Counted from the stretch's first letter, positions 32,246 through 43,839 are shown. The stretch: DNA of 64,000 nt from Brachypodium distachyon (GCF_000005505.3 NC_016131.3:29193001-29257000), one strand, 5' to 3'. Notes: generated by a model from the sequence alone, not told the origin. A program made the numbers and translations.

Positions 32246-33502
32246 GGGTGTGTTTCGCTCAGGGTTGGGGCCAACCCATGCGGACTCGCTCGGACAAGAC
32301 CATTGTTTGGTTGCCAATTAGCTCGTGGGCGGGTCCACCAGGAGAGAATATTCGGCCCAGATGCTGGTCTGCGTGACTCGACCAAATCGGCCGCATCATG
32401 CGGCTCACGGGCTTTTCGTCTCTCTCGCCGTCTCTCCCCTCTTCTCCCCCTCCTCCTCCCCACCTTGGCTACTGCGGACCCTGACAGCAAGTGACGGCCT
32501 CGAGCGCGACCACTTCCTTTGTGTCACCGCTGCTGGTCGGGCCACCGTCTCCTCCTCCTCCTCCTCCTCCTCCTTTGTCAACTCTACAAGAGCATCAATG
32601 GGTGGCCCGGTCCATGGTGGCGTCCATCTGGCGAGGTCGGCCGCACGGAGCGAGTAGAGGATGCCTGCATACTACATGTACCGTCACCTGGCAGTGACCG
32701 ACGCAAGTGCGGGGAAAGGGAAGGGAGGTGTGGACGACCAGCGAGACTCGAGAGAGAGGGGAGGTGATGGCGGCGGCCTACGAGGCAGTGGCGGCCGCAG
32801 GTCGTCCTCACGGCGAAGCGGTGTCAGGGAGGTGGGGGGTGGAGGGGATGAGGAGGAGCCCTGCCGACGACAGCATGGAGAAGGTGCTCAGGGCCGAAGT
32901 AGTGGAGCGGCATCGCTGGCCTGTGAGGACGACCTCTTAACCAAACATGAAACAGCTGGTTGACTCCACCCCTCTTAACCAAACACGAATTTTGGTTGGC
33001 TTCAGCCCTAAAACCTGGTTGGGACCAACCCACCCAACTCTCTCGAGAACATATCCTGTGCTCCCATTCTTTTAGGTGCTATCGTGCTCTCACACACGGT
33101 AGCATTACAAAAAAAATTCAAAAAATTCGAAATAAATTGAGTGGATTCATAATATATGTGTCTATCATCTTGCAAGTTTCAAATCCAAATTCGTTATATT
33201 CACAGAGAAACAAAAAAAGATAAATCTGGATGTGAATAGGTCGTCAAAATATAAAAACACAAATGACAAAATTTCTAACACTATTCATGTTTGCATTTGT
33301 CTTTTTTTTCTCTTTGTGTATAATGAATTTGGATTTGAAATTTTATGATAACATAGATGCATATCTTATGAACTAGCTTAATTTATTTCGAAAACTTTGA
33401 AAACTTTTTAGGAGTGCTTCCGTGCATTGGTAGCACGGTAGCACCTAAAGGGGTGGGAGCGGTTATTCTCTCCCCAACTCCAGTCTCCAACTAAACACAC
33501 CC
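32246..33502. mobile_element. Tourist/PIF-Harbinger-like element (1.26 kb)
   Basis: The ends GGGTGTGTTT and AAACACACCC are inverted, flanked by TAA on both sides (32243-32245 and 33503-33505), the typical Tourist target duplication. The right part contains two copies of a CCTCTTAACCAAACA.GAA motif. The GC-rich interior (32.4-32.95 kb) has open frames but no transposase domain that I recognise. A separate fold-back MITE is nested near the right end. Confidence 0.7.
33058..33460. mobile_element. Large fold-back MITE, copy 2, nested
   Basis: Terminal inverted repeats: GTGCTCCCATTCTTTTAGG.GCTA and TAGCACCTAAAGGGGTGGGAGC. The interior shares CAAATCCAAATTCGTTATA, AGAGAAACAAAAAAAGA and GTCTTTTTTTTCTCTTTGTG with copy 1 at 18.03-18.39 kb. 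It lies wholly inside the Tourist-like element and so inserted after it. Confidence 0.75.
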
Positions 33503-34272
33503 TAAATGTCTTAGGGTCGCTATATTTGCGTTATATCTTTCTTAGCTGTTGGAGAACGGTCGCTAAATGGTTAAGCCCGCTATTTAAAAGTTTGGTAGAT
33601 AGTGGCGTTTGTATAAAACAAGGGACAACATTCACAAGACTCACTCCCAGGATGGGGGACAGATGGATTACCTGACGATATTTTGGAAATTTGGAAGAAC
33701 CACAAGATCTAAAGGGGCTCAAAGGAGAATGATTCAGGCTTTTGAGTGCCAACATTGTTGCTGTGTCATGTAAGGGGGGAATCATCTACATCTGTAAATA
33801 TTACTTCTACATGAACGATGCGACGAGCTCGCATTTTTTGTCTTCGTAACTTAGCCTATTCTCATTCCAAATCCTTGATGTTACCCAAGTTCAGATCGTG
33901 ACAATTCAGATTGTGACATTTCGCATGGATGAATGCATACGATGGTTTGCTGTACATATGTACTCCGTATGTATCGAGTCCAATTTCGTTCTATCTCTAG
34001 AACAGAAAAAACTGAAACTCTTGGCAATTCTATGAACTCAAACTGCAAACTGGAATTCGGACAGAAGAATTCAAACTACAGTACAAAAGTAAAAGAGCTT
34101 TGTCGAAATGGAGCTTTATTGGTTATTTGGGCAAACAGTTACAGTCACGAGCATCCAATTGCTCGACGAAGCTAATTGGAGCACCAAAAAACCACAGAAC
34201 AGTACAATGCGATTTCGACATCTTTCATGTACATCTTTCCCAACATGCATGACTACTCTCCTAGCTAGAGCC

Positions 34273-35079
34273 CTAAACCCTACGAATCTTCGAGACGGAG
34301 ATGGTCTTCTTGACCATCATGGAGCTCCCGCACTTTGCTCGGCTCCTCTCCTTGATGATCGGGTGCATCTTCCGCTGCCTCTGCTTCAGCATCTCCGGCG
34401 CCTCCACGACTTGTATCCTGCGCTGCCGCTTCGCGTTCTCCGCTTCTTGGTACCCTTCCTGGAACTTGCGCTTTGTGGCCTCCATGATCGTGTCGTCGGA
34501 GCAGAGCCCGGCACGGTCGCCGCGGACGACGCCAACGGCGGGAGCGGGAGACACCTTCTTGGGTTGCGGCGGCGGCATTTCGGTGATTTTCCGCGTGTTC
34601 TTGGCTGACGGTTGGAGGATCTTGGCTGAGACAGGTTGCTGGTCGGCCACGATCTGGTCGGACATCGGAATCTGGTCCAGCTTCTCCGTGGCCGCCCTGA
34701 ACCTGACGAGGTCGTCCTGGAACGTCGCCCCCCACCGGCTCACGATGCCGCGGGCGAGGACGCGAACCCGCTCCGATTCGTGCTTCTGCAGAGCACGGAC
34801 GGCCTTGGCGATGTCCGTTTTGGCGAGCACCGTCGGCATCGCAGGGACCAGCCGCAGCGTCTCGAGCGATTCGGCCATGACGTCGTCGAGGATGAGGCAG
34901 AGCCGCTCTGCTTCGCGGTCGTCGTCCATGGCGTTGCAGAGCAGCTCCACGATGTCTCCCCTCGCTTCTCGGAGCTCGTCGCGGCGGAGGTCCGGGTCGG
35001 CGGCCTCGATCGCGGCGTCAACGTTGTCGAAGGCGGCGAAGAACGGCTTCCAGCGGCGAAGAGGGCTCTGCGCGGCCAT
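34273..35079 (-). CDS. TFIIS N-terminal/Med26-like protein, copy B
   Basis: An intact intronless paralogue of copy A, 268 aa. It has the same LW-type helical domain (VPAMPTVLAKTDIAKAVRALQKHESERVRVLARGIVSRW) and the same basic C-terminal block (KRKFQEGYQEAENAKRQRR). The central linker differs most (PMSDQIVADQQPVSAKILQ) and is a few residues shorter. The C-terminus ends SVSKIRRV instead of SVSRLAS. The ATG is the only plausible start and matches copy A. Both copies keep an open frame, so both may be expressed; the linker divergence is what relaxed selection on a disordered region would give. Confidence 0.85.
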   Translation of the reverse strand: MAAQSPLRRWKPFFAAFDNVDAAIEAADPDLRRDELREARGDIVELLCNAMDDDREAERLCLILDDVMAESLETLRLVPAMPTVLAKTDIAKAVRALQKHESERVRVLARGIVSRWGATFQDDLVRFRAATEKLDQIPMSDQIVADQQPVSAKILQPSAKNTRKITEMPPPQPKKVSPAPAVGVVRGDRAGLCSDDTIMEATKRKFQEGYQEAENAKRQRRIQVVEAPEMLKQRQRKMHPIIKERSRAKCGSSMMVKKTISVSKIRRV

Positions 35080-35195
35080 GGCTGCCGGCGAACGCGGGCA
35101 CGAAGCTAGGGCTTGGATTGGATGGATAGCAGGTGTCGTGAGGAGGAAGAAAGTAGTGGATCGAACTGCGGAGTTGGGCTGATGGATCTCCTCAG

Positions 35196-35202
35196 CTTAT
35201 AT
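35196..35202 (-). promoter_or_regulatory. TATA box of Med26-like copy B
   Basis: The minus strand reads ATATAAG about 117 bases before the ATG, in the same context as in copy A. Confidence 0.6.
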
Positions 35203-35525
35203 TCGGGATTTCGCATTACGAGTGATGCTCGAATTCGGACTCAGAGCAAGGAAGGTAGGAAGCGCGTGCTTCAGGCCTCCTGTCCGAATTGAATCTGGAT
35301 TCAACAATTAACTGCAGATCGACGCACGCGGCGAGTTGCGCATCCAGCGCGGCACATCACAGCCGTGCGTTGGGCGGGCGCAACGTCAACTTGGTCGGTT
35401 TCCATGGCTTTGAACAGGATCATACCAAATTTAGAGACAGCAATGTGTAGTCACAAGCAATTGGGAAATGAGATGCACGGCTACACACATTATTGTAAGT
35501 GAGCTTCTAATTCTTGAGGGAGGAT

Positions 35526-38504
35526 CTACTTTTGTTTCCCGCTGTTGATTTTGCTGCTGCTACGTCCTTTCTCGACATTGTTTTCTGACTTCTCCTTCGT
35601 CAGCTGTACCATGGAGCCAACAAAGAAGGAATGAGATGTGTAGATAGAGATAATTAACCACATAGTGCTCAATTAACCATTTAGAATTTGCAGATTTACA
35701 GGGGGCGATTTCATATAATTAACAGTTATATCAAATACCTTTTCATGTTTCTCCCTTATATTTGTAATATGTGTCAACCAACATTTTTTTATTTTACCTA
35801 GTCCTTTTTTTAATCCTAGTAAGATTGTTTGGAAAAACAATCATATATACCCTGCTTAGTTAAACTCCAAACTGGCTGGCCAGTCCCTTTTAATTTTTAC
35901 ATAGTATTTACCCAGTCTGTTTTCTTTACCATGTCAGTTCCAGACCCGGCCAAACCTGTAAATTTTTGGGTTTTCATGTGGCAAAGAAAACGGTCCAGTC
36001 ATCCGCCCATGTCACATTTGACATCACATATGGGTCTAATCGCTCAGAAACGCCACCAATTGTCTTAATCTAGCAGATTTGGGTTATGTGAGAACATCGG
36101 TCCAAAGAGTTGTGATTCTATGAGAAAATAGTGACAACCGTGGTTCTGTGAAACCCTAGTCACAAAACGTGTGTTTTTGTAAAATTTACTCCTAAAACTA
36201 TAAAAAAAAAGTTTGCAAGTAGTATTTTTCCTTTTCAAGTTTAACAATGGTTATTGTCGTGTAAAAATCCAGAATAACATAAATGTGGTAAATATACTTT
36301 GAAAGCATAAATCTGTTAATCGATTAACGGAAGAAGATGGAGCTACCTTTGCTTGGCTTGCCTTATGGTACTTGTAGCCCTGAAACGAGAAAGTATGAAT
36401 TTATAGTCAGAAAGTGTTGTGGTTGTTAATTATATAATTAAGATGAACCCCTAATTTAATTAGTTGTAATAATGTCTTGAGACGTGTACTGATCACATCT
36501 ACTTAGAATCTAAGAGAAATAATCCCTCTGTTTCACAATTTTACATTTGGGTTTATCCTGTATCAGACTTGGTCGACTTTGATTGTAGAAAAAATCTCAA
36601 CAAATCCCCAAAACCAAATAAATGCAATATGAAAATATGTTTAACAATAGATTTAAGAGATAAGTGCTATATATTTTTAATCAGTGAACTAGTGCGAGTG
36701 TAAGTTTCATGCCTCTCATCCGTGTAGATTTAGTCACAATGATGGTTTCGCTCGCTCAGTTCTGTTTTTTACTTGACAAGGACAGCTCGAAGGTGGTTTC
36801 GTGATCATGTTAGAATCAGGTTTGACCGAACCAAACCACCATCGGGACCAAATCTATACTTTTTTTCTTTACCTTGAGGGGTGAAATTTACACCAAAATA
36901 AAGGGACAAAACCTATGTACACTCGCGCAGTAGTTAAGGACAAAACAGCTCACTCATCTCTAGATTTAATGTTAGAGTTTCGTGCTGCATATGACAAATA
37001 AACTACATCTACGATCACAAAGATTGACTTAGGACATACCCAAATAAACATAATCCCGCTTTTCCATAACCTAATATAGTGCATTCTAGTTTTGTCCAAA
37101 TCAAACATTCGCAAGTTTGACCAAGTTAATTTGTACAAAAAATATCAACACCTACACACCAAAATAGCATCATTATAATTTATCTTTTAAATGTACTTTT
37201 CAGCATGCATTTATTTGATATTGCAGATGTTGATATTTTGTTCACAAAACTGGTCAAACTTAACCAGGTTTGTCTTAGGCCACAATAAAAACGAGGAAGT
37301 ATATTACAGTACTCCCTCTGATCCATATTAATTGTCTCAAATTTGCCAAAATATGGCTGTATCTATGACTAAAAAATGTCGAGATACATACATGTAATAT
37401 TTCGAGAATTAATATGGATCCGAAGAAGTAGTATATTGTGAAACAAAACAGAGTACTAATTAAAGTGTTACCAACTTGAAGGGTCTGATTGGTGTGCGTG
37501 TGGTTGACGTGCGGGTCATCAAATCTCAAGAAGAAAATGGTCTTACTTTATCCGTCCCGTACAGATAGTCGCAGTATGTAAAAACCGGAGCGAAGTTGCT
37601 CCGACTCTTTTCTCCCACGAGGTGATGGTAGTCATGGTGTTCCGCCCCTCCGTAGAACGGGATCAGCTTCGTCGGGTTGAACGGGAAGTCGAACCTACAC
37701 AGGCCGGCATATTCATTCATTTCCTTTGAGATACTCCCTCCGATCCATAAAAAATGTCGCCCACTTAATACAAAATTTATACTAACTTAACTTAGTACAA
37801 ACTGCGACACTTTTTATGAATCGGAAAGAGTACGATCATCGCCAGCCATTTACTTACCCGCAGTGAGTTTCGACGAGGACTAGCTGGAAAACGAGGAACC
37901 AGAGCCAGAGGGTAATCATATGGCAGGGCACGAGTGCGGGGCCGGCCATGGCGGCGACGCCGAGGAAGAGCACGTCGGTCCAGTGCGCGTAGGGCGCGGC
38001 GAGCGCGAAGGGCGCGTTGAACCGGTGGTGGACGCGGTGCACGTGCTGGTAAGCCCACGGCGTGTGCAGCAGCCGGTGGAACCAGTAGCCCGCGTAGTCG
38101 TTCACCAGCTGGTACACCGCCAGCTGCGCCGCGAGTTCCCCCGCCGACGGCAGCGGCAGCCCCGCCCGGATCCTCAGGAGCTTCACGGTCGGGTAGGAGA
38201 AGAGGCTCAGGACGCCGCCCGAGAGCAGCAGAGCGCGGGCGCTGTGGAGGTAGGACCGGATGAGGATGGACGGCGTGGGGCGTGTCCGGGGCTGAAGTTT
38301 GTATGTCGGTGTGGATGTGGTGAGCTCGAGCAGTGAGAGGGGGAGGGCGGCGAGAGTGTAGACGAGGAGGAGGATGGCCACGGTGTGGCAGAAGAGGAGG
38401 TGGTCTGGAACGGCTGCCGAGTAGCGGAACCAGGCGGACTCTGCCCGTGTCATGACGCGCCCCAGCGCCGCCTCCGCCTCGGCCGCCGTCGCGTAAGGGA
38501 GCAT
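35526..38504 (-). CDS. SMO1: Methylsterol monooxygenase 1 (sterol C4-methyl oxidase), 4 exons
   Basis: Exons on the minus strand: 38504-37858, 37694-37547, 36379-36347 and 35603-35526. All introns are GT-AG and the phases agree, giving 301 aa; AtSMO1 enzymes are about 300 aa. The enzyme removes the first C4 methyl group of 4,4-dimethyl sterols (24-methylenecycloartanol branch) in the ER membrane, using a di-iron centre and cytochrome b5. Three His boxes are present: HRLLH (143-147), HRVHH (156-160) and HDYHH (236-240). Several hydrophobic segments flank them. The start MLPYATAAEAEAALGR and the block AAPYAHW.DVL match the SMO1 rather than the SMO2 class. Exon 3 is only 33 nt; the C-terminal exon is Lys/Ser-rich. 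Intron 1 is mostly a Stowaway element. A CACTA transposon sits about 435 bases upstream of the start. Confidence 0.92.
37014..37280. mobile_element. Degenerate Stowaway-like fold-back in SMO1 intron 2
   Basis: The interior has the paired motifs TACAAAAAATATCAACACC and GTTGATATTTTGTTCACAAA, plus TTTGACCAAGTTAA and TGGTCAAACTTAA. The outer arms TGACTTAGGACATA and TTTGTCTTAGGCCA are weak. This layout is common among grass Stowaway families. The ends and target duplication were not resolved. Confidence 0.55.
37312..37428. mobile_element. Stowaway MITE in SMO1 intron 2
   Basis: A 117-bp element, with ends CTCCCTCTGATCCATATTAA and TTAATATGGATCCGAAGAAG and TA at 37310-37311 and 37429-37430. Its inner ATTGTCTCAAATTTG and ATGTATCTC-type motifs resemble the element at 24319. 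Confidence 0.88.
37734..37830. mobile_element. Stowaway MITE filling most of SMO1 intron 1
   Basis: A 97-bp element, with ends CTCCCTCCGATCCATAAAAA and TTTTTATGAATCGGAAAGAG and TA at 37732-37733 and 37831-37832. It occupies about 60 percent of the 163-bp intron 37695-37857 and leaves only short flanks to both splice sites. Confidence 0.88.
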
Positions 38505-38587
38505 AGTCGGTCGGATGATCACCAGGTCAGTTCGTGCATGCAGCAGCAACTGGTGCAGCTCGTGCTTAGATGTCTGGGTCGATCCAG

Positions 38588-38594
38588 TTTTATA
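38588..38594 (-). promoter_or_regulatory. TATA box of SMO1
   Basis: The minus strand reads TATAAAA, about 85 bases upstream of the ATG at 38504, in the context CACTATAAAACTGG. Confidence 0.65.
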
Positions 38595-38782
38595 GTGGTT
38601 GCTGAACCATTAGAAATGGACAAGGCCGGCCGGGGGAACCGGACGGGCCGGGGGATTATATGGTTGAGGACCACTCATTGGCCATCTATAATTTCCTCCA
38701 GCCGATCGACGACCGTGGATGAAAAAAAAGAAGGCACGGAGTATAAAAACCGATGCAACCATTGATGCATGTGCTAATTTAG

Positions 38783-38897
38783 TAGTCACTCTGATGCTAA
38801 ATTCTAACTCAAATTTGTCCAAATAAAAATGTATCTATTTTGAAAAACGTCTGGATACGTGTAATATTTTGATAACAAAATTTAGAATCAGAAGGAG
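38783..38897. mobile_element. Degenerate Stowaway-like MITE upstream of SMO1
   Basis: The arms TCTGATGCTAAATTCTAA and TTTAGAATCAGAAGGAG pair imperfectly, with TA after the right end (38898-38899). The left border is uncertain. Confidence 0.6.
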
Positions 38898-38949
38898 TAC
38901 TAGTGTCGCGGGCATCACTGGACTAGGATGTGGATTGTCACTACTCCAG

Positions 38950-39275
38950 AAAACCTCTTCAGTGGTGGTCAAAAAATGGGGTTGGTGACGGTGATCACGC
39001 CCGCCACCAACTCTGCGTCACTGGAGGTTTTAGTGCTGGTGACGGGTAAAATACCCGCCACTGCTGCACCGAGATCATCAATGGCGGGTAAAATACCTGC
39101 CACCGAAAACCTACAAACCGCCACTGTAAATCCCTCCAGCACCACCCGAAAAGTGCGTGGAGTACATCAGTGGCGGGCAAATTACTCGCCACTGGAAATT
39201 TCCAGTGGCGGTCTTTGGCCACCGCCACTGGAACCTTTTCCAGTGGCGGTGGTGTATAACCGCCACTGGTACTGT
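38950..39275. repeat. Left CACTA subterminal repeat array
   Basis: Many direct and inverted copies of a motif around GCCACTGG/CCAGTGGCGG occur here, some in head-to-head pairs such as those near 39180-39265. They can form hairpins and are the likely binding sites of the element's second transposase protein. Confidence 0.85.
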
Positions 39276-39505
39276 TTTTTTCCGAAAAAATAAATAAATT
39301 ATTTATAAAAATAAATATTCCTGTAGTACAGAAATAGTAGGAATACAGCACATAATAGGAATACAGCAGCACAGTATACAACACCAAAGAAACAGAATAG
39401 CAGCAAATATATTACAAAATTTCACACGAGTTAAACATTCAAGTCACATGCATGTATACAAAGTGTTTGAAAGAATGAGCCACAAATAGAAGTGTTCCAC
39501 ATAGT

Positions 39506-42500
39506 TTAGCCACTTTTGGCGACAATCCTGCCGCCGTAGTAATCCCCGCTCGATTTGAGGACCTTCTTGTTAAGGATTTCGCCGATGTCCTTCTGGATCT
39601 CGTACACGAGAATTTCTGAGTTGTGCCCTAACTCGGCGTTGGCCAAAAACCAATTCCTCACTTCTTCGAAGGTCTTCTTCCCCTTTGGCTGGAAGTCTTG
39701 ATCATCTGCTGAATTGTGTGCGCGCAGTAGTACCCACAGTAGACGGATCCTTCAGGCTGATGCTCGCAGGGGAAGTTAAAAGTGTGCCTGAGGGGAGCGT
39801 CATGATTGCGACTGAAGCTAGGCATCGCGTACCATTTCACCGCGTCGCGATGGGCTGCGTCGATGACATATTTGAGCGGCTCAAAGTCGCGTTGTGGTTC
39901 ATTCCTCTTGCGTCGCAGTGGATCAAATAATGTGAACCATACCATATCGAGGCAGATGGCGATTGTCACCCAATGGCCGCTGTTTCACAAAAGGACGCAC
40001 ATTGTATTAGCCAAATAATATAACAAGCAAGTCTTCCGACGGAAAAAGATGTATGTATTCACGCGAATTGAAAACAACTTACTGTAGATGGTACAATATC
40101 AATACAAAACGGCGGTCTTGGTGCTTCAACATGAATTGAGTGAGGTATTCAATTGCCAACCTTCTACTTTCGGCCAACAATGGGTCTGGACCAAGCAAAG
40201 TGGCGTTGAAGAGAAGGGGGTCGGCGACGGCCATCCCATATTGCTTCACCCTATAGGCCTCCCTCGTGTAGTGTACACATCACAGTCTTAATATGGCGTT
40301 GTCGAGGCACTTGCGGGTGAAGAGGTGAAACAAGTCGAGGAAGTCAATGCCAAAGGTAACGTCGTTTTCCCTCTGGATGTCCCTCGTATTGGAGTCAAAG
40401 AAGCTATAATGCTTTGGCACTCGAACCCTAATTTCCAGATTTGTTAGGTCTGCGCCTGATGATGCCACATTCATGTACTTTTCATGGAGCTCTTGCACCT
40501 CCCGTGGCAGGCGATACAGGTCATCTAGGGACACCATTGGTTGTCCGGGGTGGAACAACAAAAATTGGGAGAATCGCCTGTCCACAAAATAAGATCCATC
40601 AGGCAATCTATCTCCAACACGAGGGTGGGTGGGCATCTTCAGAATGTCTGGTCGCTCTTCCCAAATTCCTTCTATCTGCGGCGCGATCTTTGGTTTTTTT
40701 CCCGTAGAAGACGACTCTTTCCCCTCCTTGGAGGAGCCCTTGCTTGCCTTGCCGCCTGTCCCCCTCTTGTTTTTCCTGCATCTCAGGAAATTGGAACTGT
40801 CCGGTTTATGCGGGACCTGCATCCCAGATGGGGCACTTGGACGGGGCTCCAACGGGGCCGATTGTGCTGCAGCTCTCCGAGGGACGGGTCGGATGGCTTC
40901 GAGGCTTCGGGTTTGGGCGGCGACGGAGGATTTTGGCCTGCATTGTCGTCGCTGCACTCTGCCGCAGGTGAGAAGTCTCGTTCCGCGGGCTCATAGTCCA
41001 AAGGACCGGGTGAGGCGCCAAGCGGCGACGGAGACGTCAGACGCCGGGCGGGTGGAGACGGACCGAGGCCGGGCGAGGGAGATGGAGACGGAGAAGGCTC
41101 CGTAGCGAGGATCACCAACCTCCTAGGCCAGATGAGGTAGGAGTTGGCGCAATCCCTTAGGGTCGTCGCCTCTTCGTGCGGAGGATAAGGGACCGGTTCA
41201 TCCTCGAAGCCCTTGAGCACGGAGTCCACTTGCACCCTGACCATGTCGTCTCGCAGGGTCACGTGGTGCACCACGGCCATACGCGGCATCAGCAACCCGC
41301 GCGCGCCCAGAGAATTCCCCACCGTCGGTATGTGTAGCCGGCATTTGACGCCCTTCTGTGCATGACAAACATGGCAACATCATTAATAGATTGGAGCATG
41401 ATAGTGGTATTTCACTATTTTTCGTAGCACGGGAAGACGCTAACCGTGAGGTTCTCGTCGGGTGGCCCAAGCGGGTCAAACTGGCACTCGGTGCCGGAGC
41501 ATGAGGTGCTCTTATTGGGTAGTGGGGATGGATCCGATGTGGGTGGGGTTGGTTGGATGGGTGCCGGCGGGAAAACACCGTGATCAATGAAGTTGTCGAC
41601 GTCACGCTGGTCCCTTGCATGCCGCATGAGCTTCCTTAGCTCCTCCCTCGCCAACACCCGGATCTTCTGATCTAATTCCTCTGAGCTCTGTTCTTTGCTG
41701 GACGCCCTTCTGCGTTTGCGGGAACCTTGCTCTTTCGCCATCTGCCTGCGAAAGGGCCCGGAACCGACACCTCGCATATGGCCCCCGTGCTCATCTCGTT
41801 GCAGAGCGTAGCTGATGGCATCATCCCACTGTTGGTTGATAGACGAGTGGGAGCCATCCGACTCCCACTCTGCCATTGCAACCTGTATACAAAAAACAAC
41901 ATGCTCGGTGTTAATCTTATATGTGAGTATAAGAAGCCCAACCGATAAAAAAAGATGTCAGGACAAGGCCTTACGAGTGCAGCCTCTTGCTTCTCTGACA
42001 TAGGCTCCAGGCCCGCCCACTGATTTGCGGTCATGGATGACCGCAGCCATTTGCTGGAGCACTCACCGCGAAGCAAAGTTGGGACCCTCGGCTGTATACC
42101 GGCTTGGTCCAATGCGGCGTCCTCCTTCGCCCACACCTTCTCCTTTCCGGGGCATCCACGACTGCCGAGGCGGTGGTCGAAGGGCCTTTTCTCACGAAGC
42201 TCCTTGTACCATTTTTGGCTGGCCTTGAATTTACGAGACCTGACCCACACCTTGAACCTCTCCCAGTCCTCCTCCGAGATCCCCTTCCAGTGCTTATTAA
42301 CCACTGTCTTCCGGTCTTTGCCGATGAGCTTCTTGCAGTTATATTGCCACGTGCTCTGGCCCTTCCTCATGACTTGGTGCATCCGCCACTCCAACCGTCT
42401 CCTGATCTCATCATTGGCAGACACGAACCGCTTCCATGCCGCCTCGTAACAGTACTGCTTCACATCTTCCGGGACGTCGCTCCATCTTTGGTAGATCCGA

Positions 42501-43646
42501 GCGCGTACCAGTACGATGGCGTTGCATGTGTTCGAGAATTTTTCTGCAGCCTCCACCGATTCCTCTGGGTAGCTTTCTTTATTTAGCTTGGTGACGACCC
42601 ACGACTCCGTCGGCACCTTGTTCGTCCCCCGCTTGGACTTCGACTGAGTAGTCGACTCCGTAGCCTGAGACGTCGCACCCTGGGCTTCTTCCTCGTTAGC
42701 TGCTCCTTCAAAGAACAGCTGCTCCTCGGCTCCTTCTTCGCCGTGCTCGAAGCCATCGCTCATGACAATTTCCGAGCCCGAGGAAGATGCCCCCGCTTCT
42801 TCTTCGACTTCTCCCTCCACAACCAGCGGCTGCTCAGGCACCTCTTCAACGCGAGCCTGAGGTTCCTATCCAACACTTATAAAAGTAATTTAAAAAAACA
42901 GAAAAATTTGGCATGACCTATGTTGTAAAACAAGAAAATTTCGGCATGACCATTGCTGTAAAACATCAAATGAGTCTGCCCGAATTTTATACCTGCATAA
43001 AAAAAACTCCCACCCACATATACCCCCTCGGCATGATGGCTGGACCCTTCTTAACGACCCGGCACGATGGCCGGGCCCACATTCCTCATATCAACCGACA
43101 CAATGGTCGGGATCACATGCACCAATAACAGCACCAACAACAACATATTTATCAAATAAGCATCAAATTAGCTTAAGCACCAGCAAGTTAACCTAACTAG
43201 CAGTAACATATACTAATAAGTGAACAGAAATAACCACTTATAAGTTATATAACAAAAAATTAATCAATTAACTAAACTAACAACAAATTAACCCTAAAAA
43301 GCAAATTAACCCTAAGATTCAAATTAACAGCAACCCTAAACAGAAATTAACCCTAAGATTAAAATTAAACATAAGATTCAAACCCTAAGATAAAAAAAAC
43401 TTACCTCGGCAGTGGCAATGACGGCGGCGGCGTCGTCGACGGCCGGGGCCGGGGACGGCGACAGGGCCGCCGCCGGGGCCGGGGAGAAGAAGGCCGGGGC
43501 GGCCGGTGGAGGCGGCGGCGTCGAGGCGGCCCGGCCGCGCCCCCGGCGATGTGGGCCGGGCGGCGGCAAGGCAGGGCCTGCGGGGCGAGGGGCTTCCCGC
43601 TCCTCGTCGTCCGTTGCAACGCCCCGCTAGGGTCCTTCGAAGACAT
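39506..43646 (-). pseudogene. CACTA gene 2: Transposase_24-type protein joined to a Ulp1 (C48) protease-like domain
   Basis: The likely first exon is 43646-43401 (start MSSKDPSG), and the frame must shift early in it. Exon 2 is 42865-41975 (297 codons). It holds an acidic N-terminal part and a Transposase_24 (Ptta/En/Spm) domain (VPEDVKQYCYEAAWKRFV...HRLGSRG). Exon 3 is 41882-41445, and exon 4 starts at 41355 (KGVKCRLHIPTVGN). Further down the minus strand, 40.3-39.5 kb encodes a C48-like cysteine protease: GHW (His codon 39973-39975), an Asp in LFDPLRR, and Cys in VYCGYYC. Ulp1 enzymes cut SUMO from proteins; the role in transposons is unknown. Breaks: a frame change near 40.84 kb, a stop with indels near 40.29 kb, and a one-base shift just after the MIK codons near 39.69 kb. 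Introns 2 and 3 have proper GT-AG ends. The joining of the two domains into one transcript is inferred from order and spacing. Confidence 0.75.
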
Positions 43647-43839
43647 GGTGGCGGTGGCTAGGGTTTGCGGCGGCGGCACGGGGAAGGGCTGCGGCGGCTA
43701 GGATTTGCGGCGGTGGCACGGGGAAGGGCTACGGCGGCGGAGTCGGGCAGGGCTTCGCCATAAGGTTAGGAGTGAGCGCTGCCGGTCTGGGAAAGACGCG
43801 CGTCTTGAATACGAAATTTTCGCAAAGTCTCGCCCTGTG

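Larger units (their letters stand above)
33729..35412. repeat. Segmental duplication, unit B (Med26-like gene and flanks)
   Basis: It is colinear with unit A (29421-31484) but lacks two insertions found there, so it shows the pre-insertion state. It begins about at GATTCAGGCTTTTGAGTGCCA and ends at TTTCCATGGC. The left part matches the sequence downstream of REV1, so part of the REV1 3' flank was copied with the gene. Confidence 0.88.

Noticed and set aside
32303..32963. Several open frames in the GC-rich interior of the Tourist-like element
   Set aside because: Simple-sequence content (TCC and GGA runs) explains the open frames; no transposase or host domain seen.
36518..36700. Possible left end of a Stowaway MITE (CCCTCTGTTTCACAATTTTA) in SMO1 intron 2
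   Set aside because: No matching right arm was found within several hundred bases.
43378..43679. Pro/Arg-rich minus-strand open frames as separate small genes
   Set aside because: They fit better as alternative frames over the first exon of CACTA gene 2, which ends at a good donor (GTAAGT) near 43400.
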